A stretch of 64,000 nucleotides of DNA, taken from contig JAQGDQ010000017.1 of the NCBI GenBank assembly GCA_030141605.1, forward strand, positions 964,001-1,028,000. Direction: 5' to 3'. Shown piece after piece: positions 41,701 to 54,219 of the stretch (position 1 is its first letter; each line of letters starts with the position of its first letter). The notes beneath the pieces are model-generated. The model made no database searches. It had not been told where the DNA came from and saw only the letters and a list, made by a program, of their open reading frames with translations. The position numbers were made by a program, and so were the translations under genes. Origin of the DNA: Tubiluchus corallicola. Its lineage: Eukaryota > Priapulida > Priapulimorpha > Priapulimorphida > Tubiluchidae.

Positions 41701-42575
41701 AATATTAATTTTTTGCTGTTGAAAATTATGTTCGTTTGTGATGTTATCAATAGTTGGGCTCGCCCGCCATTAATTAAATGTTCGGTCAATTATCAGAAAC
41801 GCTTTTGCAATATTAATTGTGTTAAAATGTATAATTCTTATCGGACTTGAAAATGGGGTTTTCCTTTAACAATGAAATGTTCACATACGTACAACTTCTA
41901 TCGTTATGTGTTACAGGAATTGCCTAATTTGGTAATACGTCACTTTGCATGTCATGTACTTAGATGTGATTACAACCTTGTCATCTTTTTCTAGGAAGAG
42001 AAATTCCCGTGTCTACCTCAACCAACAATCCCAACAATTGGTACCATAAACTGCATTGGATTTTTTTCAACATAACCTCCTGTGTCGCGTTCGTAGTTAC
42101 TATTGGTTACTGGTCTCTAATCTATAATCCATCAATTGGGACAAACGTGGAAAGTATCATTAAACATGGAACAAACAGCATCGTTGTATTTTTAGATATC
42201 TTTGTCACTGCTATACCTTGTCGAGTCCTGCACATGTGGCAGCCTATGTTGTATCTCGTTTTGTACATAGTTTTCACTGTAATATACTGGGCGGCTGGTG
42301 GAAAAAATGACAGAGGCTTGACCTACATCTACGGGTTTTTGAACTATGAAGAAACCCCGGGATTGGCAGCGGGATACATAGCAGCAGGCGTTTTTGTACT
42401 CTTTCCATTGGTGTTCGCCATCATTTTCGGTTTAATCAAGATTCGTGATTGGCTAGTGATGAAGTTGACCGGGGTAACGGTAAACAGTTCCCATGGCAAC
42501 AGAGGGAGTACGTCATCTGGTGGAAGCAGGATCCATATCATACGTAGAAGTACATCAGCTGAAGATCCTATGTGA
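35711..42575 (+). CDS. Rolling stone-like membrane protein, gene 7 (canonical type)
   Basis: Exons 35711-35800, 38705-38927 and 41995-42575 give 297 aa. Exon 1 encodes MADCCKAEGE and DNSVFGRNA, ending at GTAAGT. Exon 2 opens with Trp after TATTTTCAG and has TM1, MWPIFLTNQAF (the LTN motif of classical Rolling stone) and TM2, ending TGPSG at a phase-1 GTAAGT donor. Exon 3 follows TTTTTCTAG and begins REIPVSTSTNNPNNWYHKLH, then TM3, VFLDIFVTAIPCRVLHMW, the loop YIYGFLNYEETPG, and KIRDWLVMKL. The tail, NRGSTSSGGSRIHIIRRS, is Ser/Gly/Arg-rich. The first intron has a tRNA-like repeat, dispersed repeat Q and an (ATTGT)n run; the second hosts a LINE and a MITE. AATAAA is at 42928. Sister to gene 8. 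Confidence 0.87.
37547..37978 (+). repeat. Dispersed repeat family Q, copy B
   Basis: The full-length counterpart of 20162-20596 in the opposite orientation. It starts with TTAA then AGAACAAGAAAAGG and runs to ACTTAGTTAGGAACATG. It includes a TGACGTCA palindrome (37709-37716), where copy A has the degenerate TGACATCATG. It lies in intron 1 of gene 7. Confidence 0.7.
38398..38450 (+). repeat. tRNA-Ser-like 3' half
   Basis: CTGACTTGAAAGCAG could form an anticodon arm with a TGA anticodon, and GGGTTCGAATCCCAC is a good T arm. The 5' half does not fold as a D arm and there is no acceptor pairing, so a tRNA-derived SINE remnant is more likely than a gene. Confidence 0.4.
38531..38662. repeat. (ATTGT)n microsatellite
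   Basis: About 26 perfect pentamers end about 40 bp before the acceptor of gene 7 exon 2. All three plus frames read as Tyr/Cys/Ile/Val/Leu repeats; these frames even run into the real exon. Confidence 0.97.
39042..40560 (-). mobile_element. 5'-truncated LINE (RTE-like) in gene 7 intron, with target-site duplication
   Basis: TAGTCTGTAAT occurs at 39031-39041 and 40561-40571, directly outside both ends, and the AATTT before it is also shared. This is a target-site duplication of at least 11 bp. The element is inverted relative to the host gene. The ORF ends only about 8 bp before the 3' end (GGTAAGGAT), an extremely short 3' UTR as is usual for RTE-type LINEs. The endonuclease and early RT parts are missing. 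Confidence 0.75.
39049..40555 (-). pseudogene. Reverse transcriptase ORF fragment with one frameshift
   Basis: The main open frame (40326-39049, 425 codons) has the RT core: INFIDFKKAFDSVHR, GVKQGCIMSPFLF and the catalytic FADDIALL. It is followed by the thumb-like FSYLGSVMTCNGG, LRLYNAIVLPTALYASETW, and a basic C-terminus with GGKRKRGRPKTTWRR. Upstream, to about 40555, a second frame continues the protein (KNNKAAGEDQITAELLKHG), but a one-base change in an A/G run near 40370 breaks the reading. The copy is dead but young: one break in 1.5 kb. Confidence 0.75.
41268..41875 (+). mobile_element. MITE family P, copy 2
   Basis: Aligns with 10081-10672 and with the reverse complement of 58026-58600. 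Shared stretches include ATCTTAAACTGTAGGTCAAA, TTATTACCACACAAATGCAA and CATTTCAGAAACACATTGCA. The right end, TTTTCCT, is followed by TTAA (41876-41879). The left end has decayed, so its edge is approximate. It lies in intron 2 of gene 7, ending about 115 bp before exon 3. Confidence 0.6.
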
Positions 42576-44873
42576 GAACTTTCTAGAAATTTCTAACTCC
42601 AAAATTGATTATTACACACTTCTAAGTGTATTTGTGGTGCCTAACGTTGAGCTTACTGGAGGGCTTGAGCAACTGCTAACGTTTAAATAATTTATATGTT
42701 TTCTCGCATGTTATCAACAAGCACTATTAAACTTTGTATGGCATATCAATTATTGTAGAATCACAGCCAATTAGAAAACTTGAAAATCGAATCAAACTAG
42801 ATTTGGAACATTTAACTGTACGAAAATATGGTGTATTATAATTATGTAAAAATATATTAATTGTCTGCAGTGTATCAGACATTAAATTATATAGAATTGA
42901 ATCAGGCCGCAATTTAAGCCAAGGATAAATAAAAATGTTTTTATTATGCATAATAATAATTATTTTTTAAAAATCGAAAAACGTGTCGATAGTCAAATAT
43001 GATTATACCTAGTACGAAAACATGACTATGATGAAATCTGTAGTATATCGTGAAGTCGAGGCCGACTACGTATAGTAGCATCGCGGCAATTGTTAGTACA
43101 TGCAGTATATGTGAGGATTAGGGTGAAGATGTGCTTGAAGTTATAGAGGAGATGGGTGATAGTAAAGGAAAGTTTGAAAGTGTAAGGGAAGAGTGACTGT
43201 ATAGGCTTGGTGGGGACTTGAGAGAGTAAGAGATAAAGATCATTTTAATAATTCTTAGCTATCTTATATGAAGGTTACATGAAGGTTAAAACTTTCTCAC
43301 TATTCAATTATGTGTAAAGTAAAATGTTCCCATGCCTCCATTTAAAAAACAAACAAAAACAAAAATTTTCCCCACTATTGTGATGTTTGCTGCTGCATTT
43401 ATGGCTATCACGACCTTCACTCAGTGAAAATTAATAAGATCTGATTTTAATTCCTTAATCTGTTATTTTATGTGTATTCATGAATGGAAGTTAGGATTCA
43501 GGGTGTTCCAAATCTAATAATTATAATGTTCTCATTGGAACCATGGTATTAAAGTTCATCTTCAACTGTATTCTCAATCTCATACAAAGTATGACGGGAA
43601 ATGTAGCCTTATGGTTTTTCGTCCTAACTAGTTTATTGTTGTTTTCTTGTGCACTACACATTCTACACAACTGTTAGATACATTAAGTTTTATAAGCATG
43701 TTCTTTTACGCATTAACATGTCAAACATGTGGCAAGAGCATCGTACCTTTTGAAGCATATGAGGTGAAATTCATCTTTTCACAAACAAATTTTTTCAGCA
43801 CTGTACGACCTCGTTTATCCAGAATACTAAAATTATTGTGTATATATTCGATAGTTCTATATATGATGCATAATAGTACCAAATTACGTATGAAATGACC
43901 GTCTCGAATGAGTTTGTTTTTATACAACAAAATTCTGACGGTCAATACGTCATCTTAGATGCAGTACAATGGCGGAGATTAATATCAGACGATGCTCAGG
44001 TTCGAATTCGGGCGCAACTGAAAAGAAAAACCAACGATGATGATGACGTCGCTATTAGCAGTTAAAAACTTTTTTGTCTTATTTTGTATAAAGTGCTAAA
44101 CTTTTTCTAGCATAAACAGAGGTGTATCAAGACTCTATGACGCCCTGGGCTGATAATTCTGTCCGCTTATCACTATTGTGAATTTATGGTTGTCTGAGAA
44201 GATTAAAAAATTATCCGTGGTCTGTTAGAAACTGTTTCTACGTGACCATTATTAATTACATGTATCTGCATAGCGCTTATATTCAAGCAGGCTGCGTAAC
44301 TGCTTGTTGTGTAATACCTTGCTTCTATTCCTTATATGTCAATTATATAAAAGCTGCTCACAGTAACCGCCTGTGGTGTGTTACAAAATGCGTCCTTTAG
44401 ATAAATATAAAAGTATACACATTTTCCGAGGATTTTCTAAAATGTGACACCCCTCCAAACTTTGGCGCCCTGGGCTGTAGCCTAGTTAGCCTATTGGTTA
44501 GTGTGCCCCTGGGCTTAAATGTAGCATAAACACATAATTCTTGTAACAAATAGTGTGTGCATAATGGTCATCTTTTCTTCTAGTTCTTTCTGATTGTGCT
44601 TATTTTTTAATAAAAAATCACAATCGATGGAGAATTCGAAAGCATTATGGCACATTTATAATAAACAATAACTTTAGTAGATTTTTTCTTTTATTGGCCA
44701 AATGGAAAGAATTCAGTCGATTGTTTTCTAGACAATGAAAAATGTTCCATAAAACATTCAATTTTCTTTTTACTTTAGACCACTTAATTTTTACTGACAT
44801 ATTTTTGGTGATGTATAGCTATTGCTAAAATACAATTCCTGACCTGAAAGCGTACGTGATATTACCGTTGAGA
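42576..44873. other. Intergenic region between genes 7 and 8
   Basis: Contains the gene 7 3' UTR and no supported coding region. Two related phrases, ACGCCCTGGGCTG at about 44141 and GCGCCCTGGGCTG at about 44464, bracket a 320-bp segment that may be a small decayed element. The last 200 bp before gene 8 are AT-rich without a CRE. Confidence 0.5.
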
Positions 44874-47241
44874 ATGGGGAACTTTTGGGCAGGGGAACTG
44901 CATTGGAAAAATCTTTTCTGGGACTATCCAAATAGTTCCGCTTTTGAACGAAACGCGGTAAGTTAAGTCTTATTGTAAATGTTCTTAGTTCGCGTTACCC
45001 ATACCTACCTAGAAATGGCGCACAAACACATTGTCTTTCGCTTAGTTTATTTGGATTGAAGTAAATCTGCTTAAAACACGTGCATATGCCTGAGTACACG
45101 ACATAACACGATACAGGCAGGCCCGACGAGAGAGGGGGCAGGAGGGACCAGTGCTCAGGTTCTAGGGGGCCCGACAAGATTAAGGACGCAAGCAGGGTTT
45201 TATATAGTTAGAGCTGCTAAACGTTTTTTTCATAAAGTTGTTTACGTGGATCAGCCATTTCTTCTTGTGTTTTATCTAGCTTTTCTATCGCCAGTACCTT
45301 TTTTGATTGGTGAAGGTATTGGAAATAAAGGGTAATTGGCGGAACGTGTGTTTGGTTCATTTCTGTGTTTAAGTTCAGCTTTATGTAATGTTTTGCCACT
45401 TGAAAGGGGGGCCTTAATGCTTGCTAACCCGGGGCCCGCAATGGCTCTCGACGCACTGGATACAGGTTATGTAATTATGAGAATATAGACACAGTGAACT
45501 GAAGACTACAATGTTGCTTGAAACCTGAATCACTTTTGATGATTTGATGATTAAACATTATTCTTATTACTTCAAGCGGTTGCTATGCCATTAGGGCACT
45601 CCAAAAAGGCACGCATGTCATTAATGATATCAAACCAACCTAAAAAAGCAGTTTCTCCTCAAACTTCAGACCGGTACTAAAGTCACAGGAAATAAGTCAC
45701 GGGAAAATTTACAATTTTGGCTAGGAAAATGTTGCAGTTAATTTTGGCTTGATTAGGGTTAGGGTTGGAGTTAGGAGTTACAAGGTCAGGGTTGGGGTTA
45801 AAATTAGGGTTATTTGTTTTTTCCCTGTGACTTTTTCTGTGACTCTCACCCTTGACTTTTTCTGACTGGATTCGCTGTGGTTTAGTTAAACTGCATGCAC
45901 ACCATCTATCGGTCTACAGGAAAATAAGAATTTTTGCACATGAAGAAATTTGAGGCATTTTAAAACGCCTGTAAGAAAACTTCTATAACTTAAAAACAAG
46001 TGCACTGCTATAGGCACAAGTTGCATGGCACAAAAATGATATTAATATATTCTACAAATTGTTTTTTCAGTGGGGCATTAGTGCAGGCATCTACATCCTT
46101 TATCGTGTATTTGTGAGCTTTTTCTGTGGTTCATGGCTGCTCATCAGTTTCATCAATGCCGCAAAACATCTCAATGGTCGACAAACAATCTGGCCTATTT
46201 ATCTGAGCAATCAATGTTTTCTTATCCTGGTCATTTACTTGACCGTAATATTAATAATGACTGTCAGGCCTCCGCGGTCTGACACCACTATAGGTGAGTA
46301 ATTGGGATGGTCACTGTACAAACAATCAGTTCAGTCGTCAATCTGTTAGGTAGTTTTTGCGCAATAGGCTTACTGCCATAACAGACAAAAAACAAGCAAA
46401 CGAACACACAAACAAATATACAAACTGTTTTGAAGCAAAACTTCCTAGGCAGAGGTAAAAATAATTAAAATAATTAGCTGACACTGTAACCCTAACCTTA
46501 AACACATATTTTACTAAGTGTGCCATTTTTACATACTTTTCCATTTGTGCGTTTTTTCCTGTGCCACTTTTACCTGTGCTTTTTTTACTCACATTCGAAT
46601 AGCAAATAATGGATGCCACGTTATACATTCTATGTTCTTCACACAAAAACTGCATTCGATTTTGTGGCAGCCCTGCCTATTACACAAATACTGTTAACAC
46701 AATTTTCGCAATTATTTCAGTGTCCTATAATCCTAGCAGTGGTCCCGTCAAGTGGAGCCACAAGCTAGAATGGGTGTTTTTCAACTTGGCAGCCTCCAGC
46801 TCGTTCTTGGTTACCGTTTTTTACTGGGCTTTTATTTACGATGCTTACGAAGGAACGTACTTGGAGAGTAGGATAAAACATGCAGGAAATAGCATCATTG
46901 TAATTTTGGACCTATTCATTACTGCCATACCATGCAGAATTCTCCACACGTGGCAACCGATGCTGTATTTCATCTTGTACGTCTCTTTCACTATGGTCTA
47001 CTGGAAACTTGGTGGAACGACCTCCGAAGGAAGCCACTACATTTATCCGTTTTTGAACTATGAGGACGCCCCAGGAACAGCGGCGTCGCATGTAGGATTT
47101 TGGGTTTTTGTAGGGGTTCCATTGTCCTTTTGTTTAATTTTCTTTCTGGTTAAGTTTCGTGACTGGCTGGTGTTGAAAGTGGCTGGTCGATCTGCCACCC
47201 CTGTTACCAATACTCAAGTGAATATAATAAGGCCCATATAA
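44874..47241 (+). CDS. Rolling stone-like membrane protein, gene 8 (canonical type)
   Basis: Exons 44874-44957, 46071-46293 and 46721-47241 give 275 aa. Exon 1, MGNFWAGELHWKNLFWDYP, lacks the Cys cluster but keeps SSAFERNA before the donor GTAAGT. Exon 2 (223 nt, the same length as in gene 7) opens with Trp after GTTTTTTCAG and has IWPIYLSNQCF, so the LTN of relatives is LSN here. It ends in phase 1 at GTGAGT. Exon 3 follows TTATTTCAG and contains KWSHKLEWVFFNLAASSSF, VILDLFITAIPCRILHTW, HYIYPFLNYEDAPG and KFRDWLVLKV. It ends NIIRPI, with no HCxCH motif. It is closest to gene 7 in sequence and exon plan, so a tandem duplication pair. Confidence 0.88.
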
Positions 47242-48842
47242 TAAACATGATCTGATAACACGAAATATATGTGAGCATGAGCTCGGAGGCTATAATTTAT
47301 TTGTGATTCTAAGCGCAATGAACGAAATCATTGCGTTTTAGTAACCCATAGGAAATACTTATCGTTCCCAACTGATAACTCATGGTATATGAATGATAAT
47401 GCATTCCAGCAAAACGTCGTTAAACGAAACCAAGACTTTCATAGAAAGTAATGTAAAAAATGTTCCAGAGGCAAAAGTTAATGTTGCTTAGATCACACAA
47501 GTTAAACATTTTATGAGTTTTATTCATGTTCCTACTGATTAATTTCTTTCTGCTTGTTGAAACCACCTGTTTTTTACCAATACCCTGTGTTTTAGGACAG
47601 AATAATGCAATGTGCTGTTTTAATGCTTCAAATTTGACAAAAAAGTTGTTGATAAAGTAAAAATTGGCTTTGAGCACAGCAAAAAATCGTTATGTGACTC
47701 GTTAAGTGAAAAAAGGGGTCAAATGTTCAGCATCTTTAAAATAAATTAAACGTTATATAGGTTTTACACGTCAAATGTAGACACAGGAAAGTTCAAATGT
47801 GACTTAGGTAAGTCAAATGTAGACATAGGAATTTCGAATGTGTTTTGGTAACTCAAATGTGACTTAGGTAAGTCAAATGTAGACATAGGACATTTGACTT
47901 GACATGTGTCTACATTTGGCTTACCAAAAACGCTTAAAATTTCTTGAAAACCATTGTTAACACATTTGAACTACCTAAGTCTACATTTGAGTTACCAAGA
48001 CACATTTGAATTACCTAAATCTACATTTGAGTTAACGCAGGTTTACATTTGACATGTAAAACCTGTATGAAGGCTTAACTGTACTACTAAGATTTTTATA
48101 ATTACAACTATAATACATTGAGAGTCCAGCTGCATGTCCTAGTTCCAACAGTGGTCCGTCTGTCCATTGTTCTTTACTAATTTTGTTTGGGCGTTTAACG
48201 TTTTTGTACAATACAAGGATGAACTGATCAACAAAATATTTAGTAACTCAGTAAATGTCAACAGAATAAAGACATAACAAAGTTGTATTATTGTTAAATG
48301 AGAACACCATTTTTATTTACTTGTTTATGAATTGCTATAATGTAAACAAATGTAAAGTACGTTTGTACAATAATAGTGTTAATAAAAATGTCTAAAATGA
48401 CGATTTACTAAAATCCAAATAAAATTCTTTACTGTTATTAGATTTTATTTCACAAAAATTTTACATTGTCATTACAATTATTACTTCTTATGTGTATATA
48501 TAATTCTATAAAAATAAAATACTAAACTTTTTTAATATCTATATCAACAATTTGTTTCAATTTATTTACTTTATTATTACACAGACATTTTGATTAAATC
48601 TGAGTTCAGGTGAGTGTTATTGTTAGTATTATTTAAAATGTTATGCACGCTTGTGATTTTAATGAGCAATGTGATCTTAACGGAATGTCATGTTATGAAC
48701 AGCAAAACTGTAACTAATTATCGCTTACGTGTAAAATTGTTAAATTATATGAAAACTATTAGGTAATGTATGTGTTCTGAGTCATTAATGAAATTGTCCA
48801 AGGGTGTACTCAAATAACAAAAACACTAAATAGAAAAGATTG
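47242..48842. other. Convergent intergenic region between gene 8 and the BTB gene
   Basis: Genes 8 and the BTB gene meet tail to tail here. Apart from a dispersed-repeat fragment (47618-47685) and the foldback element at 47755-48068 it is AT-rich, with several TTTATT sequences (AATAAA on minus) near 48308-48545 that could serve the BTB gene. No coding sequence is supported. Confidence 0.55.
47755..48068. mobile_element. Foldback element: 310-bp palindrome of AAATGTAGAC subrepeats
   Basis: The left end ATATAGGTTTTACACGTCAA and the inverted right end ATACAGGTTTTACATGTCAA differ at two positions. Inside each arm a unit of about 23 bp, around TCAAATGTAGACTTAGGTAA, is repeated directly three to four times. 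The arms meet near 47890-47940. The structure could form a long hairpin. No ORF is present. Confidence 0.7.
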
Positions 48843-51800
48843 CTATTCAGAGAGCTCCCAGCTCTTCATGTGACGAAGATGGTCAAGACATTGGGTACGT
48901 CCAGGATGGGAAGCCATGCAGGTTTCGGAAATGTTCCACGGGTTAACGTCATTGTCGGACACGTGTCCGGAATCATCCATGTTTGTCTGCATGGTGGGAT
49001 CACCCGATGCCATTTCCATTCCGGGCTGTCCACTCCAGGCGCTGGCGTTCTTGATTGTGGCAAACTTTGACCAGCTTTGTTGGGCTTTTGAGATGGGAAT
49101 GGTGTCTTCTGAGTGTCTCGAGACAGGAGGTGGTGGTACAGGACGACCTTTGTTGTACGGAGACCTTCTCTGCTCGTAGTGGATGTGGCTGTAAAAAAGA
49201 AATAGGTTTATTGCAACGTCACAACTGGTTTTTGATTGTATAAAATTCTAAAAAACATTCCTTGTTACAACCATAAAAAGCAATCAAGATCACAATCACC
49301 ATTGTACTCTTTGCATCATCAATCATCAGCATCATCATCATTAGCCATCATCACGTCATTATCATCAGTTATCATTCATCATCATCATCCTCATACTCAT
49401 CAACATCATCATCGTCGTCGTCGTGATCTTCATTGTCGTCATCGTCATCATCATCATCGTGATTATCGTCTTCATTGTCATCATCATCGTCATTGTCATC
49501 GTCATCATCATTGTCTTCATCGGCGCCATTATTATCATTTTTACCAATAACAATTACTAACACAACTTCCACCTTCTAGTACTGAACTAAAATTATTCAT
49601 TTACCTCTGATAATTTTGCTGGGCAGGCATGCCTTCATTTGATCCTCGTCTTGCTGTTGGTGGTGACCTTGTCAAAGGCGAGTTGACATACGTTACTTCC
49701 TGGGATGTGACTGGCGGAGGAGGTGCGTACTGCGACGATATGGCAGGAGAACCCATTGGTGAGTTGCTGCGCATAGATGGCATCTGCGAAAAGGCTGATC
49801 CCTGGGAATGTGGTACTGGAGGTGCAGTACCGGATGTCGGTGACTTGGTGACCGTTGTGTCCGGCACCACTACCCTGTTCGTAGGAAGTTTTGTGAACTG
49901 GCGAACCGTTGGGCACTTTGGTAAAAGTATCGCAGCCGATGGAAGTCGCTTCAGTGCGTGGTACCTAGGTAAATGTAAAAAACAAAATTTGAAAAACTAA
50001 TCAGTTTCTGGAGCTGAAATTTAGCAAAAAAAGAGGCAAAAGTAGCATATGCTTATTACACATTCTAAAGAAGAAATTCATCATTCCACTTAATGCTTCT
50101 GGCACTAATACACAAGACAGCAAGTCTATTGAGGCCTTACTGCATTCACTATAAGTTGGAGACAAAAATAAAGTTTCACAAGATTTTTTAGAAACAATTT
50201 GTTATTATAGTTTTTATTGTTGTAACTACCATATTTATGGCATATGGGAAAATAGTTTAACCCCATTTACACTAGGTAGAAAATACTCTTATCAGCCCAG
50301 AGCCAGAAATACCAATATGAGTACTGGCTTTCCGTGACGTCTCAAAAGATCAATATACAACAATTTACAATCTAAACAGAACATATACCATGCTTAGAAC
50401 AGGCTTGTCACTGAATGGCACAGGAGGCAAAATAAGTCTAGGGACAAGTAGACAAAGTCATGAAAGGTGCGACACAGATTAAGAAGATCCGAATCGCATC
50501 TTCTCCGTACTTTACGAAACTTTTCTGTTCACATTTCTACCAGGGCCATATGTGAGCAGGCCTACATATTGCTGATTTTCCAGTACTTCTGCAACAATAA
50601 CTCTTGAAATTTTTTTCGGTTAAGCCTTTATCAAAGAGGTTAAATAAGCATAACTATAGGTATTACATACACACCTATACGCTTGGAGGACCATATCCCT
50701 GCATTCAGGATTCAGCATTTCTTCAACCACCTCAACACGCATGGCCAGATCTTGAGCAGTAATTAACGGGAACCTCACCCTTTTAATCAATGGCACCACC
50801 TTTGATGCCCTTCCCTGCTGATCATAAGTCACCCAGCGAACTGCCGCCTCAAATACTTGAAGCTCTTCCACGTTGAGTCCATCCTCGTCCATGAGCTGAA
50901 TGATTCTCTTGTAGGGGAGCTGCAGGAAGTCCTCTTGCATAGACAGGTCGTAGAATCTCTCGCAGACGAAGTTGTACATGGCTTCCTGAAGTTCCTTAAG
51001 GCAGTGCTTCTCGGCGATTTTCAGGAATAGAAGGACGTTGGATAGATTGTAGCTTCCAAGAATGTTGTAGCAACGATTTGTCAGCTTTGAAATGTGTAGC
51101 TAAAAAACACAGCATAAAACAAAAAATTGTATTTTTATTGGACGAGAGTGGACCAACCAATCCAAATCTCTCTGGATTCCTTTTACATTGCTCTTATTAC
51201 TGGAAAACATAAGCTAATAATGATAATGCACATGCAGGTTGCTAATAATTTAAAAATAATCTATAGAGTGACTGGCTAGAAAAAAACAAGAACTGCCAAC
51301 TTGGAATAAACCGTTATCGAATAGAGTACTGCTTACACATATAAACTTAGTATACAAACCTGCCATATAAAAGGTAAAGATTTTTGTCTTCAGACATTTA
51401 ATTACCTGTGATGCACAGCCAATGACGTCATCTAAATTATTAGCATTAATCTGCATCTGAGCCGTGTAAATGTAATTGAGGACGACGGAGAGACCCTGAT
51501 GCGTGCAGTCTTGCAACACAATCTCACTCATGGCCGCTCCATCTGGATGGGTGAACATCCACTCGTAGCGTTTACTGTGAGCAGCCAAAACCGCCTTGTG
51601 AATAGGGAACTCAAAGTCTCCCAGTACAAGGAGAAGATCACACATCTTTTCATCTCTCCAACTTCTATACAAGAATCTCATTGTATGCTCCGAATGGTAC
51701 TACAAAAACAAAGTACGTTATTTATTTAAAGTAGCAAGTTTAGTTGCCCTTGCAAACTTACTCATTCAACTTTAAAACATTTATGCTTCTTTACTTGAAG

Positions 51801-53531
51801 CAAAGTAAAAATTAAAATAATTTAGTTTCGTGTTTTTTTTCAATTAGTTACTTACCTGTCTTGGGAACTTGGGAGTATTATGAACAAGATAAATCCTGAC
51901 TGTGTGATATTTTTTATTTCCCTTTAAATATTCTCTGTTTACGTGTCTGTACACGCTTATTTGTTTTTAGTTTGCAAGCTTGTTTGTTTGTTTTATTTTT
52001 GCTAATTATTTATTATTATAACACAACAAGTTTGAACGAACATACAGCTATAATACTTGCCATAGCTAGTCAACAAAATAAATGACACCTATAGCTCAAT
52101 TACACAACAATAAACAGGCTAACTAGTTAATAATTACTTATATTCACATTTTATTTTTTATTTTCACTAATCCCTAAACATAACACGTTTTTAGCAATTT
52201 ATAAAAAGGTTAGCTAGCTAACTTTGCTGTATTGTCATATGTTTGTGCAGTGTCTGTAAATTCCAGAGTGTTAATAAATTAAGTTAAATTAACTTTGAGT
52301 ACCTGAAATGCTTTAGTTATTGAAGCATCCTTCTTTTTCAAGGCCGCTTTATCGCCTGCTGCTTCCATTTGTTTAGGCTTCATCTGATGATCGTTGCCGT
52401 TACCGTATTCTGTCTTCGGCATATTGGTTTGATTTGACCGACGTGTGGTTAGCTGTCCATTATTCGCTTGTTGAAATCCACTTTGTTCAGATTTTGTCTG
52501 ACCAATGGACTTTTTACCCGACATTCTTTCCTCGTCAGAACTGGAACTTTCGTCTCTCCTATTAGCAGCCGCTTCCGAAGACCTTCGCCTTTGCACTTTT
52601 TCAGTTTTTTCTTGTTTTCCTCTTCCTAAAACGCCATTGTTTTTATTGCTTTCTATCGTCGCTGTTGTAGACGAACGCCTCTTAACGGGTATTGTCTGAT
52701 TAGACGACGAGCCCATCTTTCCTTCTTTTTGTGTCATTTCTTCTATGGAGTTTAGCACCCTTAACAAAAGACATTTACACATATTAATTATGCATTTGGC
52801 TGTGGATGGATAGACAATTTCCGCGGCTACAGCTCCTACAGCGACTACCGGTCAGTAAAAATAACAATTCTGCAACTAAAAATCAGAGTAAACTAAACGG
52901 TTTCTTATTTCGAACTGATGCTGTCTGTTACTTTGATCCGAACTTTGAGATCTGCCTGTTAAAATTAGCCTTAATATTTTTATCAATGCCGATAACTATA
53001 CGGTTTTTATTTAGTTAAGCTTAACCATATAAGCTGATCTTTATATTAAATAGTTTCAGTTACATTTAATAACATAAAATTCGACATAAAATGTCCACCA
53101 CGTGTCTCCAGATTTTTCAGATTACCACATTGTTATACATGTCATCAGTAAAGACTGTGGACTCTGGACTCTGTAGTTCAACCGTTCAAATTTAATCAAA
53201 ATTGTGAACTTGTGCCAGACTTTCTTTTAAACCTAACATTTTGCTCAATTTAAGTTAAAACGCCAACAAGAAAACAACTACATGTTAAAGTTATATTGCA
53301 AATTTACAACCCCAGTTCTGTGACGTTTTAATTTAGATAAAAATTCCGATAAGAAATAATTCATCTACGTAGTTACCTAGCCACCGGGTGCGTATCACTC
53401 GATTTACGAAATGCGTCTATATAGTCTTCGTTCTCTTTTGTAAATTCTTGTTTAATTCCGTTAAAAAACTTTGAAAAAACTGGTTTCTCTAATGTGTGTA
53501 AACTCCGCTGAAAGCTGCGCCCTTCTGTCAT
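48843..53531 (-). CDS. BTB-BACK domain protein without Kelch repeats
   Basis: Six minus exons, 53531-53377, 52759-52303, 51699-51406, 51099-50675, 49964-49605 and 49188-48843, join without frame breaks to 678 aa. Residues about 60-190 are hydrophilic, Ser/Lys/Asn-rich and probably disordered (RRRSSEAAANRRDESSSSDE). The BTB domain (about 213-310) has DEKMCDLLLVLGDFEFPIHK, AVLAAHSKRYEWMF and VVLNYIYTAQ. A BACK domain (about 315-445) has ALQ-type helices, YKRIIQLMDEDGLNVEEL, FEAAVRWVTYD and LIKRVRFPLI. The tail (446-678) is Pro/Ser-rich with YAPPPPVTSQ and no Kelch repeats. BTB-BACK proteins usually act as Cullin-3 adaptors; that role is inferred here. I do not recognise a specific ortholog. The CRE at 51423 lies within coding exon 3. 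Confidence 0.85.
49311..49525. repeat. (ATC)n/(CATCGT)n imperfect trinucleotide repeat
   Basis: An irregular run of ATC, GTC and TTC triplets in the last intron of the BTB gene. Frames on both strands read as His- or Asp/Met-rich and are artefacts. Confidence 0.85.
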
Positions 53532-54211
53532 GACAACAACACGCTGCACACGTAACAAATATTTTTCACTTCGTCTGGATAAAATCCAAAATTATTGTCA
53601 GTCTGGAAAAACAAAAATATCTCATTAGATGAATTAGGTGACTACTAATGATGATTAAATTATCTAGTCAGCAAAAAAATTCACTCAACCTCAAATAAAT
53701 TAACATTGGTTATATAAAAATTTTACTTCTCAATCCTTAGATAAGTGTAATAGATCCCTCTTTACATCTTTTAGTTATCTACAGTACCACTACGTCCTTT
53801 GCCTCCTATGACATATCTAGCTTGTTATGTTGATCAGTGAAGTTTATTTCAATTTGTAAAAAATGTTTACCTGTTAGAAGTTTCACTTAAATAACCTAAC
53901 AGTTATCATGTCTTAAATTCACAGACATGCCACGTAACCATGACTGTTGTTGCTCCGATGCAATTCATTATTCTCTAATAAACGCGTAGTCTTCTGATTC
54001 ACTATGACGCAAAAATTGTCACATTACAAACAGTGATTATTTCAGTTGCACATAAATTTTATTCCACGAAAGACCGAAGGGGTTGGGCGTCTTTTAAACA
54101 CGTAAAATTTCTATCCGCAGTAAAAATATGGCGAAGTACGCGAAATCTGGCACAAAAAGAAACTTCCAAGCGTTCCAATTATGAGTATTGTGTATTGTGT
54201 GTCGTAAAAGT

Positions 54212-54219
54212 TGACGTCA
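54212..54219. promoter_or_regulatory. CRE palindrome TGACGTCA upstream of the BTB gene
   Basis: A perfect palindrome about 680 bp 5' of the BTB start codon. Function is inferred from the consensus and position only. Confidence 0.25.

Noticed and set aside
45755-45820. Interstitial telomere repeat (TTAGGG)n
   Set aside because: Only about two to three imperfect TTAGGG-like units are present among TTGGGG variants; too short to claim telomeric origin.
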